From: a virus
DNA: 54,125 nucleotides
Direction: 5' to 3' (one strand)
IMG/VR virus record: IMGVR_UViG_3300042562_001070
Span: 1-54,125 of that record
The notes under the pieces were generated by a model, which saw only the letters and a program-made list of their open reading frames with translations, was not told the origin of the DNA and searched no databases. Each line of letters begins with the position of its first letter. The first letter of the stretch is position 1. The position numbers and the translations under genes are program-made. Of the stretch, positions 9,369-17,315 are shown in pieces.

Positions 9369-11378
9369 ATGCCTCCCAAACGAAAACCCGATCCTCCTGA
9401 TAAACCAGCAGGTGCACACTGTACTCAGGAGAAGACTCCTTATCGAACCATCAAAACATCCTTGAAGTCTATCATTAAAAACCCTGAAATCCATCAGAAA
9501 ATTAATGAGTTAGTTCTTCGCATCAACCCGATTGTGATTGACACCTATCAGTTTATTCGTCTCTACTGTCTTCATTTATACCATCAACAACGACCTATTC
9601 CTGACTTGGATTCAACTTTTATTTCCTACTGTATGTTGGCGATGGGAGAACGAGATGCTCGTGGTCGCCAACCACTTCAAACGGGAGTGATGAAGGAATT
9701 AAACCATTTTTACGAGACAGAGTTTCAACCTATTTTTAACCACACCAAGTTTGACTTGAAACTGTTAACGTATCCGCTGTCATACATTCAGAAAACCATG
9801 GAAACATGCTTGACTGTTAACGTCAAAGAACATTTTTCAAAAAGACTCCTTCGGTTCATTAACATCTTTGCAGACAAGTATTATGATGAACACGTTGGAA
9901 GTGAAGTAGAACATACAGATGAATATACGAAAACAAAGCGAGAAACCATCTGGAAACTAAAGAAAGCAATGATGGAGAATAAACCAGATGATGTTCCAGT
10001 ATGTTTACGCAATTGGTTTTTAGAAAACCGTCCCAAGTTGTATCCTGCTAACATCACTAAAACAATTCCCTATGATTGTCAAGTACAACCCTTTCGCTAT
10101 ATTTTCCATTCTATCTACATGAACCAATGTTATGAAGATTATAATAATACGATTCGTATGAAGATGGTAGATGCTTCGCCAACAGAAACAAAAGCGTTAA
10201 ATCAAGAAATCATAAAGTTGTTTCAACCTTTATCCCTACGTAGTTCATGTATTCCTAAGTATATCACTATAGATACTGCTACCTTAATTAACCTGTTTGC
10301 AGAGAAAGGGACAAAAGGCAATCTACTCAAAAAGGTATCTGAAAACCAAGAACAAGTATGGATGACTCATTTCAAGATGAATAAGAAAATCTTCACCTCC
10401 AAGGACTATGTGTTCAACTATACCCTACAAACGGATGGCGTAGGAGTATCTTTATTGTTCAAGCACAAAACATTAGTAGATAAAAAGTATGGTTTCAAGG
10501 TCAAGGACGTAGATACCAGTATTCCATACATCGATGACTATTCAGAAGAACAATTGGAAATTCTCAAAACCAAAAAAATAATTACTGCCGATCCAGGCAA
10601 GTTGTACCTTCTGTATATGATGGACGATGAGGGCAATGAATTAAAGTATTCCTGTAAGCAACGTGATACGGAAAGTTTATCAAAACGTAATCGTCGTATC
10701 AAATTAACGAATAAAAAACGAAGTGTTCTGAACCATCAGCTCAATGCGAGTTGTCCTGATATTATTGCATTGGAAACAGAACTAAGTGCATATCAATCTA
10801 ACACGGTAGACATCCAGTTGTTTAAGGATTATATCAAGAAGAAATATGAGGTAAATATGAAAGTAAAGTCTTATTATGAAGCGGAACTTAACCGAAAAAT
10901 TAACTGGCGAACCAAGGTATATCGTCAGAAGAGTGAAGATATGTTTTTGCAACGTATTGAAACCCAGTTTGGAAACACGGAAGACATCGTGGTGTGTATT
11001 GGTGATTGGAGTGCCAAACAGGGGTCATGTATCAAAGGTGCGTCCACAATGGGAGTAGGGCTAAAACGATTGGTAAAAAAGAGGTATACTACTCTCCTTC
11101 TGGATGAGTATAACACAAGTAAGAAATGCTGTCATTGCTGGAAGGACATTAGTAATATCACGATAAATGGAAGTAAAAAGTTCCGTTTATTGGGATGTAA
11201 GCACTGTAGAAAAGATAAAGAAGAACACATTGGTAGTCCCGAAGACGAACCTAAATCAATGTTTCAATCGTATCGTTTCTTTACCCGAGACAAGAACAGT
11301 TGTCTCAACATGTTGGGAATCGTGAAGCACATGATTTACAACAAAAACAAACGACCTATGGAATTTATCCGAGGTTAA
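9369..11378 (+). CDS. Fanzor (TnpB-like) RNA-guided nuclease
   Basis: 669 residues from ATG. The C-terminal half is a RuvC-like nuclease: D408 in ITADPGK, a helical insertion with a Lys/Arg-rich stretch (430-452), GDWS at 545-548, GVGLKRLVKKR at 562-572, DEYNTSK at 579-585, a zinc ribbon (C587-x2-C590 and C610-x2-C613), and D641 in FTRDKNSCLNML. Position 546 is Asp where TnpB has its second catalytic Glu; E580 fits the relocated glutamate described for Fanzor proteins. The N-terminal half (1-390) is the long, poorly conserved extension of Fanzor1. Known Fanzors cut DNA directed by an RNA made from the element's 3' end. It is the last gene before the right inverted repeat, so an adjacent guide RNA is expected. 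Confidence 0.9.
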   Translation: MPPKRKPDPPDKPAGAHCTQEKTPYRTIKTSLKSIIKNPEIHQKINELVLRINPIVIDTYQFIRLYCLHLYHQQRPIPDLDSTFISYCMLAMGERDARGRQPLQTGVMKELNHFYETEFQPIFNHTKFDLKLLTYPLSYIQKTMETCLTVNVKEHFSKRLLRFINIFADKYYDEHVGSEVEHTDEYTKTKRETIWKLKKAMMENKPDDVPVCLRNWFLENRPKLYPANITKTIPYDCQVQPFRYIFHSIYMNQCYEDYNNTIRMKMVDASPTETKALNQEIIKLFQPLSLRSSCIPKYITIDTATLINLFAEKGTKGNLLKKVSENQEQVWMTHFKMNKKIFTSKDYVFNYTLQTDGVGVSLLFKHKTLVDKKYGFKVKDVDTSIPYIDDYSEEQLEILKTKKIITADPGKLYLLYMMDDEGNELKYSCKQRDTESLSKRNRRIKLTNKKRSVLNHQLNASCPDIIALETELSAYQSNTVDIQLFKDYIKKKYEVNMKVKSYYEAELNRKINWRTKVYRQKSEDMFLQRIETQFGNTEDIVVCIGDWSAKQGSCIKGASTMGVGLKRLVKKRYTTLLLDEYNTSKKCCHCWKDISNITINGSKKFRLLGCKHCRKDKEEHIGSPEDEPKSMFQSYRFFTRDKNSCLNMLGIVKHMIYNKNKRPMEFIRG

Positions 11379-11538
11379 TACATTACTATCCTTTACTCTT
11401 TCGAGAGTAATCAAAAGGTAGTATATCAGTTGATTTTACTATACTTCAATGTATAACCTTTGGCAGGAATGAACTACAAGTGAGTTCATTTCTTGATTTT
11501 TTAATGCTTATAATCGGCGTTTTAAATGTCCAAAGGTG
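11379..11538 (+). ncRNA. Candidate Fanzor guide (omega-type) RNA region
   Basis: This 160-base gap follows the Fanzor stop and reaches the transposon end, the place where omega RNAs of TnpB and Fanzor elements are made. A hairpin with TTACTCT (11393-11399), a TTCG loop and AGAGTAA (11404-11410) is extended by TACTAtCCTT/AAGGTAGTA pairing around it. A second hairpin pairs AATGAACT (11468-11475) with AGTTCATT (11483-11490). If the RNA reads through the right inverted repeat, the guide would be host sequence from about 11539. The position and structures are visible; RNA function is inferred. Confidence 0.5.
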
Positions 11539-12073
11539 TAAAAGTATGAAGAATGTCGAATTCTTACCGGAAAATAATCTCAGACAAGAAATTAACAATA
11601 TATTCACAGATATCGATGCATTAGAATTTGTTAATCACGAGATGTCTTCGATGCGGTATAAGGCCGATTCCACACGCAAACCCTTAATCGAGTATACAAA
11701 ATTTGCCGTATGGATTCTTGAAAAAAACAGACGTGCGACGGCCGAAAACGCGTATTATTATAAGTTTTGGAATGATACTGAACTATATATGCGGGACGCT
11801 TTGGATAGTATGATAAGGGAGGAACCTGTATATTCTTATATGCCGGTGCGTAATTATCAACCCGAATGCCAATATATAATGGAAGTGGACGACTATGGCA
11901 ATCCTAGCGTTTTTTCTTCTTTCGAGTCGTTGAGAGCAATGAGCAAATACCCGCCCGCGGCTTCATCGTCTTTAAGAAGAAATAGGTCTTCGCAAGCGGC
12001 TTCATCGTCTTCAAGAAGAAATAGGTCTTCGCCCGCGGCTTCACCGTCTTTAAGAAGAAATAGGTCTTTGTAA
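11480..12073 (+). CDS. 3' part of the transposon-interrupted unknown gene
   Basis: The frame reads from a GTG inside the transposon, but only 11541 onwards is host sequence; the first 20 codons are transposon-derived. From 11541 it continues in the phase of the 5' part (…NLF then KSMKNVEFLPENN). Residues such as LPENNLRQEINN and EFVNHE recur in a degraded paralogue at 16075-16390, where LPENN directly follows a region resembling the 5' part's last residues. That supports the two parts having been one gene. The C-terminus holds three repeats of a PAASSSLRRNRSS type. Function not recognised. Confidence 0.7.
   Translation: MSSFLDFLMLIIGVLNVQRCKSMKNVEFLPENNLRQEINNIFTDIDALEFVNHEMSSMRYKADSTRKPLIEYTKFAVWILEKNRRATAENAYYYKFWNDTELYMRDALDSMIREEPVYSYMPVRNYQPECQYIMEVDDYGNPSVFSSFESLRAMSKYPPAASSSLRRNRSSQAASSSSRRNRSSPAASPSLRRNRSL
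11512..11538. repeat. Right terminal inverted repeat
   Basis: Inverted partner of 6294-6320, ending CCAAAGGTG and followed by TA at 11539-11540. One mismatch in 27 bases. Confidence 0.92.
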
Positions 12074-12215
12074 GGAATGAGAAAAGCGGTTTCGTCGTAT
12101 TTTGAAAGAAATAGGTCTTTGTAAGGAATGAGAAAAGCGGTTTCGTCGTATTTTGAAAGAAATAGGTCTTTGTAAGGAATGAGAAAAGCGGTTTCGTCGT
12201 ATTTTGAAAGAAATG
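11955..12215. repeat. Tandem repeats at and after the gene end
   Basis: Three ~45-bp units inside the coding region (GCTTCATCGTC..AAGAAGAAATAGGTCTT) are followed after the stop by further units of about 53 bp carrying TAAGGAATGAGAAAAGCGG and TTTCGTCGTATTTTGAAAG. The later units appear to derive from the earlier ones by insertion. They suggest slippage-driven C-terminal extension and loss. Confidence 0.8.
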
Positions 12216-12337
12216 ATCGGATCCCCGACTGCGGTTTATTAGTGGTTTAGTGGTTTAAGCGGTGAATTTATATGTTTTTCCAATAAACAAAATAGTAGAG
12301 TTGGACAGGTCATCGTCTGACGCATCGTGTATTAAAT

Positions 12338-12367
12338 AAAAAATTAAATTATATAATTTAATTTTTT
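12338..12367. terminator. 30-bp perfect AT palindrome, probable 3'-end hairpin
   Basis: A perfect palindrome with six A at the start and six T at the end. The identical 30-mer is at 15904-15933 and a 28-bp variant at 53312-53339. It lies between the interrupted gene and the helicase gene. Mimivirus mRNAs are known to end at such hairpins. Confidence 0.55.
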
Positions 12368-12427
12368 AACCATCGTGTGGGATAATTTTAAATATTTATA
12401 TATTTAAAGAATAGTTATATTAAATTA

Positions 12428-12641
12428 ATGAATTTTAATAAATGCAATAAAGGATTTTATTCAAAATATGCGATGGTCAATGGTAAAATAATTGATATTA
12501 GTGATTTTTCTACCGAAATGAAATCCTCTGTGTATTCAACATTCTCATGAACTTATAGCCGTTCGTGGAGATAAAAATATTCATCATTTTAGACATAAAA
12601 ATCATTTAGACACAGAAGATACCTATATATCAAAATGGCAT
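12428..12641 (+). pseudogene. Frameshifted 5' end of the CoiA-like/helicase gene
   Basis: After an AT-rich leader an ATG at 12428 opens a frame (MNFNKCNKGFYSKYAMVNGK) that stops at about 12550. From about 12535 another frame reads HSHELIAVRGDKNIHHFRHK and runs straight into the long frame called from 12642. The R.GD.N.HHFRHK pattern is typical of the N-terminal zinc/histidine region of competence CoiA-like proteins. The whole therefore looks like one gene with an indel around 12530-12545. Confidence 0.65.
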
Positions 12642-14165
12642 TTGGATTGGCAATCAAACTTCCCACATACAGAAGTTAATTTTAAAAAAATTAATGAACA
12701 AATAAAACTCAGACGAGCTGATATTAGTATTTCCGAATTAAAAAGAGTTATTGAAATACAACATAGTCATATTACATCAAATGAAGTGGCCGAACGAAAG
12801 CACGATTATTCTTTAAATGGATGCGAAGTTTTGTGGATTATTCATGGTCTGGATATTTGTGTAAAAAAAGTAGGGGGTGACCTTTTTTTAAATTTCAATA
12901 AATCATGGCTATATGAAAATTTTTTAAATTATGAATCGGTGTATTATGACATTAATGATTCTATTTACAAAATAAACCCATCCGACGTAAAAAATCGACA
13001 AATAACTGTTTGTAGTCCAATGTGTAAATCTGATTTTATTAAGAATCTAAAGACTCTATCAACCCCCTTTATAGAGAGGCCTGTTTGTCAAAGTTGTTTA
13101 TACATTACTCAAAGCGGGGCTGGAAGCGGAAAGACCTATAGTATGTTTCAACGGCTGAACGACGATCCAAATATTATAGATCTAAAGTGGATTATTTTTC
13201 TTTCACTGCAACATTCAGCAGTAAACGTCATGTACAGAGAATTTAAGGACCAGTATGCCAATAATAAATTAACGCGAATTGAATTGGTTGAAGAATATAA
13301 TATTGATGAAAAAAAAAACATTGTTCGGTTTAGATATTTGGATACAGGAAATGAAATATGTGCTATATTTGCAACAGTTGACAGTTTTAATTATAATGTT
13401 GGTGAAAAGTACCCAAATTGTATCAATATGTTTGACAGTATTGCCGAGTCCATTAAAAACGGAGTAAGTAAATTGAAAAAAGACGGGTCGTTTAGATTTT
13501 CTGGAGAAGATCCGTTGATGAATAAAGAATCTTGTATTTTCATAGATGAAGTACAAGATCTTAGTGAATTATACGCAGAAGCATTTATAAAATTTGTAAC
13601 ATCAAATGGGGTATCTTTATACGTTGTTGGGGATATGTTACAAAGTATTAAATATAGTGAAAATGCATTGACGTTGTTTTTAAATAAAGCTTCTTGTAGC
13701 GGAATGAATGTTGTTCATAGCGTGTCAAATAATGAGGTTCGAAGGTTTTCCAACCCGACCTTCATTGAATTTGTAAATTCTGTTATGAATTATGAAAAGT
13801 ACGGACTTCCGGTAATGCATTCGTCTATCCAAACGGACGAAACAGAATGTTTAACAATCTTTACTGGAAGTCCAATCTTGCCAGACAAATCCATTCACGA
13901 TTTTAATGTTTTCCGCGAAGTCAAAAAAATAATGAATTATTATATAAAAGAAGTTGTTGAAAATACTAGGATTCCCGAAGATTTTATTATCATAACTCCT
14001 TTTACAAAAAAAAATCCTTTGTGCGACGCACTTCAAATTGAAATAAATATGTTTTGGAAAAATAAGATTGAAACTGATGAATTGTACATCGAAAAAATAA
14101 AAGACACAGATATAATAGGTATTCTATTTTTCATAAAAGTGAAGATATCGGATCTATCAATTTAA
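12642..14165 (+). CDS. CoiA-like nuclease fused to SF1 helicase (middle part)
   Basis: The frame has no real start (TTG at 12642) and continues from the upstream fragment. The first 70 residues match a CoiA-like restriction-endonuclease fold: D27 in RRADIS and E38-x-Q40 in VIEIQHSHI. A superfamily 1 helicase follows: Walker A SGAGSGKT (158-165), Walker B IDEVQD (301-306) and VVGDMLQSI (328-336). SF1 helicases unwind DNA or RNA with ATP; coupling to a nuclease suggests DNA processing. The end is frameshifted near 14130: the other frame continues with FFHKSEDIGSINLTESKHAT and then IHTSKGDG, a helicase motif. Original product about 1,130 residues (12428-15847). Confidence 0.8.
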   Translation: MDWQSNFPHTEVNFKKINEQIKLRRADISISELKRVIEIQHSHITSNEVAERKHDYSLNGCEVLWIIHGLDICVKKVGGDLFLNFNKSWLYENFLNYESVYYDINDSIYKINPSDVKNRQITVCSPMCKSDFIKNLKTLSTPFIERPVCQSCLYITQSGAGSGKTYSMFQRLNDDPNIIDLKWIIFLSLQHSAVNVMYREFKDQYANNKLTRIELVEEYNIDEKKNIVRFRYLDTGNEICAIFATVDSFNYNVGEKYPNCINMFDSIAESIKNGVSKLKKDGSFRFSGEDPLMNKESCIFIDEVQDLSELYAEAFIKFVTSNGVSLYVVGDMLQSIKYSENALTLFLNKASCSGMNVVHSVSNNEVRRFSNPTFIEFVNSVMNYEKYGLPVMHSSIQTDETECLTIFTGSPILPDKSIHDFNVFREVKKIMNYYIKEVVENTRIPEDFIIITPFTKKNPLCDALQIEINMFWKNKIETDELYIEKIKDTDIIGILFFIKVKISDLSI

Positions 14166-14227
14166 CCGAATCTAAACATGCTACGCGCATCGTATCTATA
14201 CACACTTCAAAAGGCGATGGTAGAAAA

Positions 14228-15847
14228 GTGGCATTTGTAATTGGGGTTTCTCAGAGTGCACTGCAGGTTTACAGTAAAATATGCGGAAATTTAATATATG
14301 ATTCATTATTACATGTATCTATTACACGTCAAAAAGAAAAGTTATATTTTAGATTGGAAAACACTTACGATGATATTTATAAACGTATTTCAAAAAATAA
14401 TCAATGCAAATTTGAAGTGGACACCGCTTGTTTTAATTTCAAAAATAACTGTGTTAAATTATCGGATTGTTGTTCCTTAATTCCATTAACTTCATTGGAG
14501 GTTATTTTAAAAAATGTTATTGGTCAACCAAGTCAACAAAGTAGGATCGATGAAATAGAAAAGAAAAAACTGATTGTTGATATGGGAGATCATAATATAA
14601 GATTTAGTTCGATGCTCAGTAATATTATTGTTTTTATTATTAACCGCGAATTAATAAATTCTAAAGACAATGTAAAACGTCAATTTTTTGCTATATTAAG
14701 CAAACTTTCCAGAGTGAGTAGACAATCGGTTCCAACACCTAAACAGTATCATAAAATATTAAGAGATAATATGGATGATTCGATTCAAAAAGTCATCCCT
14801 GTTATAAAGTACACTGTAGACTCGCGCACTGATTATACAAAATATTATACAATTATCAGGGAGAACATCCATAACATAAAAAAAAAACTTAGAAAAATGA
14901 CCAGTGGAATTAAATATTTTTGCCCGCTTGAATCTGTTATTTTATATTATATGATAGAATGTTTTGAAAATGGAAAATATCAGAAAATAACAATTGATGA
15001 TATATATAATATAATTGATACGTATGATAAAGCATTTACTTTGTCTGCGAGTGGACATGAACATTGTATATGCAAAACCCATTTCTGTGACAAAAATTAT
15101 GATATGCAAATTGCCCAAAACAATTCGATAAAAAAATATCAAGAATATATTTGCGGCCATTATGAACAATTGGGGCGTGTATGTGCAATATTAGAGAAGT
15201 TTGTTTCATCTAATCCAAATTTAAATTGGCTATATTCATACCCTGTTACATTTGAATGCAAACCAGACTTTAAAATACGCAAATCTTATATTTTAATAGG
15301 CTACAATGAAAAAACTGTTTTTATTTTCACTCTAAAACCACAATTTAATGATATAAATTTCAACGAAGAATGTATAAACCAAGTATTCGATACATGGTTG
15401 TGTTTGAATACACAAAACGAAAAATTTGCTGGGAAAAATATTGTTTCATGTGTTTTATCGCTCGACCAACAAGAACTATACGAAAAAGATTGGACGTCGA
15501 TAGTGAGAACCAATAAATCTTTTTTATCTTCGGAATTATATGATATTGTTTACGACATGTTTAGAATCAACCATGAAAATTATTTCAATACGTTTATAAA
15601 TATTATGAAGACTGAAAAAAATATGGAAATAATGATAGCGGACTGCAAACGACAATTAACAAAAAAAACTGCAATATATATTGTTGATTTTATTAAATAT
15701 CTTGAAAATAGAATTGAAGAATGGGAAAATGAAGCAGTTCCTGAATTTTTAAAATATCTTGGACCTACGGACAATCCACAATTTATTAAAACTCTCGACA
15801 AAAAATTGGAAGGATATCTTGCAGTATTTAAGTATTTAAGTATTTAA
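14228..15847 (+). CDS. SF1 helicase C-terminal part with large unknown tail
   Basis: Continuation of the CoiA-helicase gene; coding in this frame extends upstream to about 14127, and the GTG at 14228 is not a true start. Helicase motifs IHTSKGDGRKVAFVIG (just upstream and across 14228) and HVSITRQKEKLYF (about 14307-14345, motif VI with the arginine finger) complete the second RecA domain. The remaining ~480 residues contain a Cys/His cluster (HEHCICKTHFC) and later EWENEAVPEFLKYLG, with no recognised domain. It ends before a 30-bp palindrome. The frameshift may be sequencing error or decay. Confidence 0.78.
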   Translation: MAFVIGVSQSALQVYSKICGNLIYDSLLHVSITRQKEKLYFRLENTYDDIYKRISKNNQCKFEVDTACFNFKNNCVKLSDCCSLIPLTSLEVILKNVIGQPSQQSRIDEIEKKKLIVDMGDHNIRFSSMLSNIIVFIINRELINSKDNVKRQFFAILSKLSRVSRQSVPTPKQYHKILRDNMDDSIQKVIPVIKYTVDSRTDYTKYYTIIRENIHNIKKKLRKMTSGIKYFCPLESVILYYMIECFENGKYQKITIDDIYNIIDTYDKAFTLSASGHEHCICKTHFCDKNYDMQIAQNNSIKKYQEYICGHYEQLGRVCAILEKFVSSNPNLNWLYSYPVTFECKPDFKIRKSYILIGYNEKTVFIFTLKPQFNDINFNEECINQVFDTWLCLNTQNEKFAGKNIVSCVLSLDQQELYEKDWTSIVRTNKSFLSSELYDIVYDMFRINHENYFNTFINIMKTEKNMEIMIADCKRQLTKKTAIYIVDFIKYLENRIEEWENEAVPEFLKYLGPTDNPQFIKTLDKKLEGYLAVFKYLSI

Positions 15848-15903
15848 GGGTGGAATAGCCAGACCGACTATGTAGGAAGATGTAAGATGCAAGACGTCTA
15901 AAT

Positions 15904-15933
15904 AAAAAATTAAATTATATAATTTAATTTTTT
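15904..15933. terminator. 30-bp perfect AT palindrome, probable 3'-end hairpin
   Basis: Identical to 12338-12367 and placed 57 bases after the helicase stop, so the two copies bracket the helicase gene. Likely a transcript 3'-end hairpin; the exact identity also allows a duplication or insertion footprint. Confidence 0.55.
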
Positions 15934-16019
15934 AGGATTACCCGAAGGGCACCGACGGTGATACCCGAAGGGCGATATGAAAATCGGTAGTATATTTTAC
16001 CCACCTTGGACGCTAGTGC

Positions 16020-16392
16020 AGGACCGATTGATTGCTCTTTAGTAGTTTGTCTGGTAAAAGCCCGCCACAAATCTTTTTTTAATTTACCGGAAAATAATAA
16101 TCTCAGAAAAGAAATTAATAATACTACCGATGAATTTGAATTTGTTAATCACGAGTATGGTATATGGACGATTACACGCGCAAACCCTTAGTCGTATGGA
16201 TTCTTGAAAAAAACTACTGAATATTTTAATTATCCTATAAGATCCGAAGGTTTTCTTCCGGACTGCCAATTGGTGTGTCCTATATTTAATGAAGACCCGA
16301 CAAATAGAAATATAGCCGAATATATAAGCAAGAAAGGAGTATTATATTTACAAATTCAATTGAAGAATGCGAGAGGTTTACTGGGGTGTTAA
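16020..16392 (+). pseudogene. Degraded paralogue of the transposon-interrupted gene
   Basis: Broken frames read RHKSFFNLPENNNLRKEINN and FEFVNHEYG, then VWILEK, matching HKTIKNLF, LPENNLRQEINN and ALEFVNHE of the gene split by the transposon. No transposon is present between the RHKSFF and LPENN parts. Indels and stops remove coding capacity. With the copy at 11541-12073 it flanks the helicase gene. Confidence 0.65.
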
Positions 16393-16896
16393 ATAGTCTT
16401 TTACTGTGCTAGATGTGTTTATTCTCATATAACAATGGAGAATTTAGGTTTCTGGTTAATGTAAGAATATTGGCGGAAGGGCAGTTAACTGCCTCCTAAA
16501 TCGCAAGAAATATACAAAGAAACTAAAATAGGACGGTTTTTTGATAGTAAAACACAGGTATAGTATATAAACAATATCTGGAACAAAATGAAATATTAAG
16601 AACCGAGTATGAAAGAATCCAGATTAAATAAGAAAAACAAGGAAAAGAAATTTACACCTGATCAAAAATGTAATTTATTATTAGAATTTGTTAATTAAAG
16701 CGGCGGGGCATACTTTAGCGGCGCCGAAGATGAAGAACCAGTATTATATAGAATAGTCGAATTAAATCTTTTTGTTTCAAATTTAATTACTATAATAGTA
16801 ATTAAATTATACACATTATGAATGAAAGCGGTAAAGAGTCTAAAATACTAAAATATGTACTGATATCCATTATCTAACAAAAACATTTAAACGTGA

Positions 16897-17035
16897 TATT
16901 ATATACCAGTATTTCAAACTAAAAATATTGTTATGAAATCCTATTTTCAATAGAGAATAGAGCCTGGTGAAACAAGGACTGATGAATATAGTTCCAGATT
17001 GCAGGCGAATGGATCGCTTAACAAATGTTGTCATT
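16897..17035 (+). pseudogene. IS607 tnpB/Fanzor2-type fragment
   Basis: About 140 bases align with 40225-40370 of the tnpB pseudogene: both read TATACCAGTATTTC, TATGAAATCCTAT, AGAGAATAGAGCC(T/C)GGTGAAAC and GCGAATGGATCGCTTAACAAATG. It is an isolated internal-to-3' piece with no open frame. Confidence 0.65.
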
Positions 17036-17059
17036 AAAAAATTAAATTAAATGTAAATC

Positions 17060-17285
17060 GAATTTAAAATGGCACGCTTAATACCATTTATCCGGAGTAA
17101 ATTTTGGGTTCTGGGGTCGCCGTCCGACCTTGTAAAAACCCCGAAGTTTTAGATAAGGTTGATATGAAAATCCCCACTCACTTGCCTTTTTATAAGACAG
17201 AAGACCTTCCTTACTATTCATTCCTTTGTCTTTAGTCTCATTTTAAATCTTCGCTGCGAAGCAGAGTAAATTCAATTAGAGTTGA
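17060..17285. repeat. Dispersed repeat, copy A
   Basis: Shares TTTTAGATAAGGTTGATATG, ACTTGCCTTTTTATAAGACAG and CTGCGAAGCAGAGTAAA with 28541-28795. Both copies begin with ATTTTAAATGGCA. No coding capacity is conserved between them. Confidence 0.65.
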
Positions 17286-17315
17286 ATATGAATATTAAAG
17301 AGCTGATTAATATAC

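Larger units (their letters stand above)
6294..11538. mobile_element. IS630/Tc1-type transposon carrying a Fanzor nuclease and cargo
   Basis: Ends are 27-bp inverted repeats differing at one base (6294-6320 and 11512-11538, outer bases CACCTTTGG). A TA dinucleotide directly flanks each end (6292-6293 and 11539-11540), the target duplication expected for IS630/Tc1/mariner transposition. Inside are a transposase (minus strand), a zinc-repeat endonuclease broken by one frameshift, a 98-residue coiled-coil protein, and a Fanzor protein (plus strand) followed by structured non-coding DNA. Excising 6294-11540 restores an uninterrupted reading frame across the host gene. Fanzor1 proteins are known as passengers of several eukaryotic and viral transposon types. 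Related inverted repeats occur at 21956 and 49477-50009. Confidence 0.9.
16393..17315. other. Intergenic region with mobile-element debris
   Basis: No gene is supported. It contains a GC-rich palindromic element (about 16697-16733, with TTTAGCGGCGCCGA), a 29-base near-palindrome at about 16777-16805, an IS607 tnpB fragment (16897-17035), and a stretch (about 17060-17285) repeated at 28541-28795. Confidence 0.6.
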
